Assembly (NCBI GenBank): GCA_015832175.1
Contig: WJXW01000002.1
Coordinates: forward strand, 4,030,001 to 4,094,000
Direction of reading: 5' to 3'
Length of the DNA: 64,000 nucleotides
From: Paraphaeosphaeria minitans
Taxonomy: Eukaryota > Ascomycota > Dothideomycetes > Pleosporales > Didymosphaeriaceae
Shown: piece after piece, positions 22,338 through 32,840 of the stretch
Layout of the letters: each line of letters starts with the position of its first letter
Position numbering within the stretch: position 1 is the stretch's first letter
Position numbers and translations under genes: made by a program
Notes under the pieces: model-generated
Databases searched by the model: none
Told to the model about the DNA's origin: nothing
What the model saw: the letters and a program-made list of their open reading frames with translations, nothing else

Positions 22338-23231
22338 CTAGCGAAAGGAGATCATCCTTCCATTCAAGAAGTTCCCTACATTCCTCTGCACAGCCTCAAA
22401 ACGAACGGACCCGCACACCTCGCTTTCCAGATGATTGAATAGTCCGGCGAGCGCGGTGAATTCCTTCGAGCATGCTCTTCCTGGACAATGGTAGACCTTC
22501 TGCCTATTGTTGAAATGTTATCATCTGATCATGTTTGGAAAGCTGGTTGATACCTACCTGTGTGCAGGGCTGTTCACGTGCTGATTGAGTGCGCCGAGGC
22601 CCCCAAACTCTCGATGACACATGTAACATTCGAATCCATATCCATTCCAGGTCGCGGATGTAGCCGTGGTATGATTCGGAGTAGAGGAAGGATACGTCAG
22701 AAGCTTCTTCGTAAGGACATGGTGCGGGTCGACGCGCCGAATCTGCTCGAGGATGGTCGCATGGTTGACGCCGCGCGCCTGCGGGCAGGATCCGGCCTCA
22801 AGATGGTGAACAAGACCAGTAGCAGTTGCGAAGGAACGATTGCAGAAGGGACAAAGCATATTCGAGCCTCTATGGATCTTGGAATTCAGATGCTACAACT
22901 CATGTTAGCTAATCTCTGGCACGCCATACTTATCCTCACGTTGTGTGCTTACCTGTCGTAGATTGTTCTCGTTCTGAAAGCCTTTCTCGCAGCTGTTGCA
23001 CCAGTGTTGCCGCCAGTGATTGTACGCATCCATGTGCTGCCTCGCCTTAGCGAAGGAGTCGAACACTGCCATGCATGCCTCGCACTCGAAGCCAGGGTCA
23101 TCATCGTCTGAGTAGTATCCATCTTGGAGCGAGGGAGAATGATCTTGGTTCCAATGATTAAGTGCATTCATATGCTGCTCTGCAGCATACGCATTGACGA
23201 ATTCGCGGTAGCATGTGTCACATTCGAACAT
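22338..23231 (-). CDS. C2H2 zinc-finger protein (multiple fingers)
   Basis: Three exons, 22953..23231, 22558..22892 and 22338..22503. Introns of 60 and 54 bp have good GTAAGC/GTAGGT donors and a GCTAAC branch site in the first. Both junctions keep frame and restore finger spacing (NNLRQ|HLNSKIHRGSN; SPAHR|QKVYHCPGRAC), giving 259 residues. Fingers start at FECDTCYREFVNAYAAEQHM, FECEACMAVFDSFAKARQHM, WCNSCEKGFQNENNLRQHLN, LCPFCNRSFATATGLVHHLE, FECYMCHREFGGLGALNQHV and YHCPGRACSKEFTALAGLFN. Several have U1-like spacing (HxxxxxH). This class binds nucleic acid in fungi, usually of unknown target. It lies between the two TIR elements and appears intact. Confidence 0.88.
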
Positions 23232-24011
23232 CGTTACGATAGAATTTTTGGGAGTTTGCTTGAGGAGCCCGAAGAGCCGTAGGCAATTGAAAGCGATGTC
23301 CGAAGGAAAAGCGGGTTTGAATGCAAGCAAAGCGCCGACTCGATGTAATTGTCTGCGCTCTTGGTCTGGTTGTTATATGCCAGTGACATGGTTACAACTC
23401 CTCTCGGGGGATGATAAATAAGATAAAGCGAGCGGAAAAGCGGGATCAAAGCGCGCTTTCCCCAATCGCGCTGGTACGGTAACCCCTGTGAACCCCGGTC
23501 TGCCCCACTCCATATCCGCAGTCCACAGCTTTTATATTGACCCCGATTTTGCAACATTGAACGCAGCACGAAATGGCGCCTGAGAAGCATAATCGGGCCA
23601 AGAGGGAGTTGAAATGATATGGCCACTACCTATTCTGATCCAGATACGGCGGGGACCGGTATTTCCCAGAGCCGCTGAAGAACAAGGACGGCAAGATTGC
23701 GACGTGACAGCCCGGAATGCCGGAAGCAAACGTTCCTCCTTATGGGAGGCGTAGTGTTCATTCCGCGGTCTCAAGACGAGCGGCACGATCGAGGACCTGT
23801 AAGCAAGGTTGACAATTCGCAATAAGTCCAAGGATGCTGAAATAGAAGAGATCGCACGAAGCTTACATTGATTTGCGAAGAAGGCAACATAAGGGCGACC
23901 GCGGAACTTTGAAAGTTGATGTAACAGGAAATGGAAATTGGCCAAGATAACCTCTATGCTGTAATATTATTTCGCATCATTCAAGAATGGGGCAACGGTG
24001 ATAATAGCTTA
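23232..24011. other. Intergenic between zinc-finger gene and transposon
   Basis: No gene seen; overlapping frames have no motifs. The last 30 bp before 24012 become AT-rich, and the TTA target duplication ends at 24011. Confidence 0.45.
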
Positions 24012-24547
24012 GGGCCTGTTCGGTAGACGTGATCTGGAGGCTTGATCTCATCTCGATTACTAGATCCAGTTAGGCTCATATTAAGATCACGCTGTGTTCA
24101 GTTTAAGCGTAATCTTAACGTTATAAATAGAGGTCTAATCTAGGAGTAATTAACTAGCTAGATTAACCCCTACTAGTGCTAATAGAATCTATATTTATAC
24201 TTATTTAAGCGTAAGATTATAAGTTAAACTAAGTATAAGGTTAGGAGGTTTATTTTATCTAATTTTAGAGCTTTTTAACGCCGCAATACTTAGTAAAGAG
24301 GCCCTTATAGGCGTTATAGGAGCGTTAATAGCGACAACTTTAGTTTAATTAACGCTATAGAGAGGACTCTAGCGCTACCTATAGGCATAAATAAATGCGC
24401 AGAGGATATATACCTAGGTTTAGCTTAGCTAGCTAGGTGCCTTATTAATAACTTATATCTATACAAGAAGACGCGACTCTAGTAGAGCACGTTTAAGGCT
24501 CTTATTACGGTACTTACTATAGATAACACGTTAATAGAGTAGGCGTT

Positions 24548-24909
24548 TGTTACGTACCAGATAACAACGTGGGACTTGGGCGCTTATAAAGGTGTGATAA
24601 AGTAACAACAGGGTTATAAATGTAACAAAGAGACGCCAAGTAGTAGAGCAGGTCACGTAAGGTGCTTAGTTACTTAGTGGCACTAAGCAGCGAAGCAGCC
24701 TTAGTATATAGGAACGCAAGAATAGGCTCTCTATACTTATGTTTAATCTGTTTATTAATCTATTGTTTAGATTCTAGTAGACCAAATTATTAACTTGTTA
24801 CACTTTATAAGATACTATTGTATTAATAAGACCTTCTACCTTCTGTAAGTACTCCTGCCTAAGAACTAACCTTAACCCTTTAGGACTAGCTACCCTCTTA
24901 GATTTAACA
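24548..24909 (+). repeat. 5' LTR of the Gypsy element
   Basis: 362 bp, beginning TGTTACGTACCAG and ending GATTTAACA; preceded by target duplication GCGTT. It pairs with 30672-31035. The differences I compared are transitions, plus a 2-bp length difference near the AAGTAG motif. Confidence 0.92.
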
Positions 24910-24949
24910 TCTTAAACACCCTTAATATAAGTACTTCACAAACTCCTAC

Positions 24950-26500
24950 CTCTTCTATAGCTTTAGGTGCCGCTAAGATTACTCTTATAAAGGATAGCAG
25001 TAAGGCGTATAAACTTAATCTCTACTTTAGTAAATAATCTTAAACTAATGTCTAGATTCTCTAGTTAGACCTCTACTTCTTTAACTTAGATAAACCTCTT
25101 AAAGACAAAAAGAAGATTATCTTTGTAGTAATATATATGCGAGGAGATGTAGGATTATAGATCTATCTCTACCTTAAAAAGTACCTAGGAATAGACCACG
25201 ACAATAATAATAATAATTACGTAAATAAACACGCTAATACAATTAACATTATTAAAGATTATAATAACTTTAAAAAATGCCTTAAATAACTCTTTAAGAT
25301 CGCTAACAAGGACTCTATTATAAAAGTAAAAATTTAGACTATAACTTAGAAATAATTAGCAGCTAAGTATATAGCTAAGTTTTACAGATACGCTGTGCAA
25401 CTTAACTAGGATAATAAATCTCTTTAGGACATGTATAAACAAGGACTTAAATAGAAACTACGTAAGGAACTCCTGCGTAGTAGTGTATAAATTACTAACC
25501 TTAAAAAACTGTATAAAGAAACTATTAGAATTAATAAAGAGTGGTTTTTATTATAACAAGAGCTCTACTAAAACCCTAGGGTGATAAGCTTTAGATAACT
25601 AGTAAAAGTAGTTTATAAGAACCCTATTAGAATTGTCTAAAAGCAACAGCTAAGAAGCTACTAGAGATATAAACTAATAAAAAATATCTAGTTTAACTAC
25701 TTAGGTAAAGGAAAAGGAGGAAAGATAGGCCCTAAGCAGCCTAATAAACGCGTCTCTAATAGAAGTTAACAACTAATAACTAAGACCCGTAAATACTTTA
25801 TATATAGCAAACTAGGCTATATAGCCAGGAACTGTAGATTAAAGAACAAAGTCTATTAAACTAAGTTAAATATACTAACTATTAAGGACTAAGAACCTAA
25901 TAAGGAATAAGAAGTTATTATAACGCTATTTAGTTACTAACGCGTTACACTAGAACAAAGTAAGTAATTAGATTTACCTAACTTATAACTATATAAAGAT
26001 TTAGAAGACAACTCTAACGTATACCACAACGTAGAAGACGTAGAAGAGATACTAAGATCTCTTACTTCTTACCCACAAAATAAGTGGGAAGAAGATAACC
26101 CTATGTCACCTAAGTATAAACTAAATGTTTAGAACTATATAGAACCCTACTAGGCACTAAAAAGAATGCAACCCTATAAAAATAAGAAGTTAGACTACGT
26201 ACTAAAGTACTACCTAGACTACTAAAATCCTACACACTAATTCTATATATGGACGTATTACAAAGAACTAACATGCGTATAACATAAGGCAGAAAAAGAG
26301 GAGAATAAGAAATAACCTAGAAGGAAACTGCGCTATAGATAAATGTGGATAGACTACCCTATCGCAGCTTATAATAAACACCTCTAGAATAAATAATAAG
26401 TAAAATACTTTCCTTACTTCACGCTAAAGGGCAATAAATGCTGTAATATACTTATTAATAAAGACTATATACAACTATACTAGTACATGTGTCTAAACTA
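24950..26500 (+). pseudogene. Gypsy gag remnant
   Basis: A single reading frame (codon starts divisible by 3) interrupted by TAA/TAG. A CCHC-type zinc knuckle region is visible at about 25788-25835, with the first cysteine changed (YFIYSKLGYIARNC). Downstream at about 26160-26300 is a conserved block containing FYIWTYYKELTCV, which I associate with the C-terminal Gag region of fungal Gypsy elements. The preceding 800 bp reads as charged helical Gag-like sequence. Boundaries are approximate because no intact start or stop remains. Confidence 0.65.
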
Positions 26501-26699
26501 AAACTATAAATACTACTATATGGCTAAATACTTAGATAGTTTTGTAAATTGCCCTACGTAAGAAGTAATAATAGAACTACTAATTTAACTAGTACATAGG
26601 AATAGTAAAGACTGTAGGAGGAAAAACAAAAAAACATTCTTATAGGAAGAAGAAAAAGACAATCTACACAAGCTATATACTTAAGAATAATAACAGAAG

Positions 26700-29600
26700 C
26701 GGATGCTTAGAAACGTATACTAGGCACTAGAACTTAATTACAACCTACAAGAATAGATGTCTTTTTTAGGCCTAAACTTAGACAAGAAAACGCCTTTATT
26801 AAATTAAATACTATAGTAAGTATAGTATTAATTAAGCTACTAGTATAGCTTAAAGGAATATAGGCTTAAGCTCTTATAGACTTAAGAGTAGAAAGGAACT
26901 TTATATCTTATTAAATAGTAAGATAAGCAGGACTTATAATATTAAAGAAAGAAGTACCCTATATTATCTATATTACGAATAGATCCCTAATGCCTAAGAC
27001 ACCTTAAATATACTAGGAGGTTACTACCATAATAATAGTCTAAGGACATAAAGAGGAACTTACCTTAAATGTCTTACTAGGATCTAAGTATAAGTTAGTC
27101 TTAGGATTACCTTAGTTAACAATACACAACCTATAGATTAACTAGGGTATAAAGAAAATATCGTTTAAACGCTGTAATTATATATTATAAGCAAAGCCTA
27201 TGTATTAACTAAAAATAATAGTAGATAAGGGAGTTATTAATAATATAATACCACGATAGATAGTTAAAAAACAGAAGTACACCTTAGCAGACGCTAGTAG
27301 GAACCACTAGGTTAAAAAGCGCGAAAAAGAGGATAACAGCACACCCCTTACCTTACTAAGAGAGTACACGAAATAGACACATATATTCACAGAAAAAGAA
27401 GGAAAAGTAAACCTACTAGAATATTAACCCTAGGATCTTATAATAGACCTAAAAGAAGGGAAGACGCCACCCTTTAGACCACTATATAGTAAGACAGGAG
27501 AAGAACTCCTTAAAGAACATAATTTCATTATAACAAACCTTAAGAAAGGATATATATAACTATTAAAGTTACTAGCAGTAAGCCCTTTTATATTTATTAA
27601 GAAAAAAAATAGATTAGATAGACTATGCGTTAACTACTAACAACTTAATAATATAATAATAAAGAACTAATATTTACTACTAAACATTATAGAGTTACAA
27701 GATTAACTATCTTAAGCCAAGATATTTATAATAATAGATCTAAGAGACAGTTACCACCTTATATAAATTAAGAAAAGTAAAGAATAGAAAACAGCGTTTC
27801 AATCACGCTATAGACTATTTAAATACAAGATTATGCCTTTTAGACTTATAAACGCACTAGCAGCTTTTATAGCACTTATTAACAACGTACTCTATAAACA
27901 TCTAGACATATTTATTATTACGTATATAGACAATATCCTTATCTTTTCTAAAAACAAATTAGACCACACTAAGCATATATAGACAGTACTAAAAGCACTA
28001 GACAAAGCATACCTTTATATTAAACTTAAGAAATGTAAGTTTAATATTAAATAACTTAAATTCCTAGGACATATTATTACTATAGAAGGAATTAAGATGG
28101 CACTAAGTAAAGTTAAATATATTAAAAACTAGCTAATACTAAAAATAGCTAAGAATATCTAAGAATTCTTAGAATTCTATAGATTTAATTAATAATTTAT
28201 CTAAGATTACGCAAAGGTTATAATACCTTTAATAAATTTTATAAAGAAGAACGTACCCTTTAAATAAATAGATAAGTGCAAAATGTTATTCTAACTCCTT
28301 AAGACAGTATATATTATAGAACCTATCCTTATTTATTTTAGAAGCGATAAACTACTACGCTTTAAAACAGACGCTAGCAATCTTACGCTAAGCGCCTACG
28401 CTAAATAAGAACATAATAGTAAATAGTACCTAATTACCTATTACTTATGCAAATTTAATAACGCTAAAACACAATACAACGTACATAATAAAGAACTCTA
28501 CGCTATTATTAAAGCTTTAAAGCACTAGAGGATTTATATACTTAGTTACTTAACACTAGAAATCTATATAGATTATAAGAACCTTCTAAGGTTCACAATA
28601 ACAAAAGAACTTACGCCACAATAATAAAGATAGTTATAGACCACTAGGCAGTATAAGTTTAAAATTATCTATATAGCTAGAAAAGAAAATAGTAGAGCAG
28701 ACGCTCTTAGCTAATAAAGTAATCTAGTAGGAGAAAAGGCAAAAACCTTCTCTATAATCCTTCGCAAAGCCAAAGATAGATCTCTAGAACTAACAGTAGT
28801 ACTAAATTAACTTTTAGTAATTAACTAAGAAGTTCTAGAACATCTATAGACTAAGATTATCTAACAATACCACGATAACCCTATGTACGGACACCTAGAC
28901 ATCACAAAGATAATAGAACTTATCTAAAGGAATTATACCTTTAAAGGAATTAAGAAAGCTATAATAACTTATATCTGTAAATGTATAGAATACTAGAGAA
29001 ATAAACACAGTATATATCTTAAATATAGAGAGATGTAAGTAATTAGAATACTAACAGCACTATAAGAAGACATTACTATAGATTTTGTTACAAGAATTCT
29101 AAACTCTAAGGATCTAATAATAGGAATTAAATACAACAGTATACTAGTAGTAGTCTGCTAACTAACTAAGTATATTAAGCTTATTCTATGTCTTAAAAGA
29201 ATAATAGTAAAGGAACTCGCTTTTCTTATCCTAGACTAACTAATTAGATATTACAGAATCCTAAAAATAATTATTAGCGATAGAGACAAGCTCTTTACGT
29301 TAAATTATTAAATAACGCTTATAGCCTTACTTAGAACGAAATAAAAGCTATTAACAGCTTACTATCTATAAATAGATAGATAGACAGAACGTATAAACCA
29401 AACTATAGAAACGTACCTACGCATCTACTATAATAGTTAGAAGAATAACTAGGTTTTATTACTACCTATAGCATAGTTAGCCTATAATAACAAAGTATTA
29501 GCAGTATTAGGACATACACTATTCTATATAAACTACAGAAGACACCTACATCTCTTTAATTAACAATTTCCTACGACAATTAAAGTAAAAGAAGCTATAG

Positions 29601-30082
29601 ATATAGTAGAAAACATAAAGAAAATACACTAATAACTCTAAGAAAATCTTAAGAAAGCTTAGCAGTAATTAATTTTATACTAAAACTAAAAACAAAAAAT
29701 AGCACCTTAGCTAAAGAAGGGGGATAAAGTATATCTGCTTACAAAGAACCTTTAAACTTAGAAGAAAAAACACAAGAAACTAGATTATATTAAGGTTAAA
29801 CTATTTTACATTTTAAAGTAAATATCACTAGTAAACTATAAGTTAGAACTACCGCTAGATGCAAAGATATACCTAGTATTCTACGTATTACTACTAGAAC
29901 TAGCAGACCCTAATACACTAGTTAAAACCACCTTCTACCACTAGACTAAGAAAAAAAACAAATTTAAGGTTAAAAGAATTTTGGAATATAATTAGCATAA
30001 TAACGCGTACCTTATTAAGTAGAAAGGTTACTTACACAGCGAAAACACTTAGGAACTAAAGAACTACCTAGGAAATTGTTAA
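26700..30082 (+). pseudogene. Gypsy pol remnant (RT, RNase H, integrase, chromodomain)
   Basis: One frame (codon starts leaving remainder 2 when divided by 3) holds at every point checked from 27581 to the stop at 30080-30082, so base changes rather than indels killed it. RT: VSPFIFIKKKNRLDRLCVNY, KIMPF and ITYIDNILIFSKN, where the catalytic YxDD has become YIDN. RNase H: RFKTDASNLTLSAYA and YNVHNKELYAIIKALKH. Integrase: a zinc-binding-like block near 28850-29010, then ITIDFVTRILN with the first catalytic Asp and IIISDRDKLFT with the second. Chromodomain at 29975-30082: ILEYN...AYLIK...KGYLHSENT. Pol is in a different frame from gag, consistent with frameshift expression in the ancestor (inference). 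Confidence 0.88.
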
Positions 30083-30239
30083 TAAAAGATTAAAGAATTC
30101 TATTAATAGACTTACCTAAGATAGTAACGCTAAGGAATTGTCCTAGAACTCTAGAGGCAGGTTGTCTATTGCAGACTATATAGACGTGCTAAGTTTAGCC
30201 AGACTAGTAGGCTAAGTGGGATAGGCTAGGTCCTCTTTT

Positions 30240-30645
30240 AACTCTAACTCTATTAGCGCAGCACTCTTTACTGTAATAACTTTACTAGTACGCTTTTTGT
30301 TCTACGCTAATTATTTTAATAACTAATCCTCTTTTGCACACACTACGTATAGGGCTTTAAACGCTACGTCCTATTCTTTTTGCGCCTCTAATATTTGCGC
30401 CTTTAATTTCTTTTTCTTAGTAATTAACTGCGAGAACTTATTCCTAGTAATAGCTATATTACACTTTAAGCCTTGTTTCTAACACTTACTACACTTCCTT
30501 AAGCTAATATAGACTTTATAAACGTAGAAATGCGACTTATAAAAGGAGCACTTTAACACTATAACTACTTTATAGTTTTTAATAGTAGAGATAAGGCTGT
30601 AACAACGCTTTATAGAATTATAGTTAGTAGGTATAATTCTTTAGG
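30240..30645 (-). pseudogene. Antisense ORF remnant in the Gypsy 3' region (Cys cluster plus coiled coil)
   Basis: On the strand opposite to pol, between the chromodomain and the 3' LTR, one frame reads through about 130 codons broken only by TAG/TAA. Its front part holds spaced cysteines: KRCYSLIS, VLKCSFYKSHFYVY, then SLRKCSKC, a stop, and KQGLKC (C-x2-C-x6-C across the stop). A lysine/leucine-rich stretch follows (FSQLITKKKKLKAQILEAQK), looking like a coiled coil. I have a memory of similar anonymous proteins being common in fungal genomes, but cannot name a family. The consistent phase and coding-like composition argue that this was a real gene carried by the element. Confidence 0.5.
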
Positions 30646-30671
30646 ACAAAGAATAGAAAAGGAGGGGATAA

Positions 30672-31035
30672 TATTACGTACTAGATAACAACATAGGACT
30701 TAGGCGCTTATAAAGGTGTAATAAAGCGACAATAGGGTTACAAATGTAACAAAGAGACGCCAAGTAGCTTAGAGTAGGTCACGTAAGGTGCTTAGTTACT
30801 TAGTAGCACTAAGCAGTGGAGTAGCCTTAGTATATAGGAACGCAAGGATAGGCTCTCTATACTTATGTTTAATCTATTTATTAATCTATTGTTTAAATTC
30901 TAGTAGACTAAATTATTAACTTGTTACACTTTGCAAGATACTATTATATTAATAAGACCTTCTACCTTCTGTAAGTACTCCTGCCTAAGAACTAACCTTA
31001 ACCCTTTAGGACTAGCTACCCTCTTGGATTTAACA
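30672..31035 (+). repeat. 3' LTR of the Gypsy element
   Basis: 364 bp, beginning TATTACGTACTAG (TG changed to TA) and ending GATTTAACA; followed by target duplication GCGTT. A polypurine tract lies immediately upstream. Confidence 0.92.
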
Positions 31036-31484
31036 GCGTTAAGCTCTATAAGAGCTTTCGCGACGCCTTACGCGCTAGAATACTTAGAGTTAGCATAGAG
31101 GATTAATTAATAACACTAAAGTTTAACAAGATAAAACTTTTAGATAGGTAGTTACTAAATATAGGTTAATCTAGATACGTTAGAAGCGGGTCTTTAGAAC
31201 AATTTGTATAGCTACACTAACAAAAAATTCTACGCCAGCGCTTTACTGAAACTAGGCGAGATCAAGCCCAGATCACGATTTGAGATCACGCCCACCGAAC
31301 AGGCCCTTAGGAGTGGATGGATGTGGCCTACTTCGCGAACGAGTCAAGCCATGGCATTAACAGGCGACAGCGCCCGACGAACAATGCTAATCCTCTCCTT
31401 GTATACCCACCATTTCAATCAATAGCGAGCGTAATGTTTCGTTCCTCAAATCCACCTCCGCAACCCTCCCCAACAGTCCCAAAC

Positions 31485-31796
31485 CTACCACCTACACTGC
31501 AGCGGATTGCACCTCGTCCCACACTTGCACTTGTGAATGTCCGTCTTGCACATCCCATACCCGCCGGTACTATTGCAGCACTCCGTGACGCTCTTGCTGC
31601 AGGAGAAAGCCCTGCCGCAGTTACAGTCGCGTGCGGTGAGCTCGGCGGAGCGGTCGACGAGCGCGGCATCGGCGCTGGAGACGAGGTCGCTTGGGAAGAG
31701 GGCGATGATATCGTTAGAAGGGTTGGCGGACGGGACGGCGGTGGTAAAAGCCAGGGTGGCGAGGAGCAGGGTGAAGAAGGAGGTGGTGAAGTGCAT
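31485..31796 (-). CDS. Small secreted cysteine-rich protein (effector candidate)
   Basis: Single-exon gene of 103 residues with no named family. The ATG at 31796 starts a textbook signal peptide (MHFTTSFFTLLLATLAFTTA). A pro-like segment with acidic and Ala/Ser residues follows up to LVDRSAELTAR, which could be a processing site. The last 47 residues contain all ten cysteines (patterns CNCG, ECC, KCKCGTRC, QC), enough for five disulfides. A TATA-like TTTATAATAAG lies about 100 bp upstream on the minus strand (around 31893-31903). The stop is only about 180 bp from the edge of the transposon at 31306. Size, signal, cysteine content and position next to a RIP-mutated repeat are the usual features of fungal effectors. 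Function is inference only. Confidence 0.75.
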   Translation of the reverse strand: MHFTTSFFTLLLATLAFTTAVPSANPSNDIIALFPSDLVSSADAALVDRSAELTARDCNCGRAFSCSKSVTECCNSTGGYGMCKTDIHKCKCGTRCNPLQCRW

Positions 31797-32840
31797 TTTG
31801 GACAGTTGGTTTGATTTGAGTTGGAAGAGTGAAGAAATGACTTGGCTGTGGTGTGTTGTTTTGACAGTGATGGTGGGTGCCTTCGAAGGCTTATTATAAA
31901 TGAGACTGAGGGTCAAGTAGCCTGAGTGATCTGCTGTTTGTGTGATCGAATTCCACTGTTGAAGTGTCAGGGACCTCATTCAGGATTCTCGCCGGGACTT
32001 CAGGCCTCCAGGTGTTCAACGAGTGAGGAACATCAAATCTTCTGTTTTTTCTTGCTCTCACGACGCTGTCTCGATCGAATGGCTGACGTGCTTCAAACTC
32101 GGCTGTACAAGCGATGTAAGGGCAGACTAACTCACGCACGAAGGTTTGCATTGAGGAGAGTTTAGGCCCTCATGTGTAGCCTTGTTATATTAGTTTGGGG
32201 TTAGTGGCAGACTTGAGTCTGAAAGCAAGCAAACGCGGACAGTTGATCTTTACTTAACATCTGCATCCAACTCAGCTGAAGAGATCGTCACCAGCTCAGA
32301 TTAGATGGCCGGTACCCGATGTAGTCTAGTAGCGTATACAAATCTGACTGCTATAGAGCGCATCCACTCGTTTGAGGAGTATTCGTAGTACACTTGTGGG
32401 CCGTTTTGGGCGTACCTAGCACGTCTGTGTAAGGGATGAGCGTAAGCTGACATAAGGTGTGACCAAACGGCCAGACCTGCCCAGCCTTAACCCTTTGTCA
32501 TGCCTAACACGGCAGAAGAATTAGATTAGTTAATGCCTTCGCTCAAAGATGAGGGTACTATGCCTGAGTTCACGGCATAATGGCGGTGTGGGGGTAAAGG
32601 AAGACTCGGCCCTGTGCAGCAAATCACAGCAATCGATTGGCGCCAGAAACATCAAGAAGACAAGTGCACGATGTCAAAGGTGCTCCACCGGCCTACGCTA
32701 TCCAGAAGCCGCATATTGTGGGATGACTATGATACAAACGCGTTCAGTCGTTCCATCATGCAGATCGTGACATAATCCCCATCACTCACTATATTGCTCC
32801 AGTAGCTGCGCCAGTGACACTGAACCGAGGCGCGTTTTGC
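31797..32840. other. Intergenic, no gene seen
   Basis: Includes the promoter of the small secreted protein (TATA-like element near 31893-31903). Remaining open frames are under 90 codons, overlapping and without motifs. Confidence 0.45.

Larger units (their letters stand above)
24548..31035 (+). mobile_element. Chromodomain Gypsy (Ty3-type) LTR retrotransposon, RIP-mutated
   Basis: 6,488-bp complete element. The LTRs (24548-24909 and 30672-31035) end TG/TA...CA and are flanked by the 5-bp target duplication GCGTT (24543-24547 and 31036-31040). A polypurine tract AAAAGGAGGGGA precedes the 3' LTR. The interior holds gag, then pol in the order RT, RNase H, integrase and chromodomain, which identifies a Ty3/Gypsy chromovirus. 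Both frames keep phase over kilobases but are broken by dozens of TAA and TAG codons and almost no TGA. That is the pattern left by C-to-T changes at CpA on both strands (RIP). LTR differences I compared are nearly all transitions. The element cannot be coding-competent. Confidence 0.93.
24012..31306. mobile_element. TIR element copy 2 (PIF/Harbinger-like ends), interrupted by a Gypsy retrotransposon
   Basis: Left end GGGCCTGTTCGGTAGACGTG; right end reversed GGGCCTGTTCGGTGGGCGTG. Both are followed by GATCT. The element is flanked by a perfect TTA direct repeat (24009-24011 and 31307-31309), the target duplication typical of PIF/Harbinger. Subtracting the Gypsy insertion and its 5-bp duplication leaves about 802 bp, larger than copy 1 (479 bp). 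The right 100 bp is clearly homologous, inverted, to the left end of copy 1. I see no transposase frame in the 802 bp, so it is non-autonomous or decayed. Nesting gives the order of events: TIR element first, Gypsy later. Confidence 0.8.

Noticed and set aside
31204..31814. + strand frames across the TIR end and the small secreted protein
   Set aside because: They are the complement of the cysteine-rich gene and of transposon sequence; the minus-strand gene has the signal peptide and cysteine pattern.
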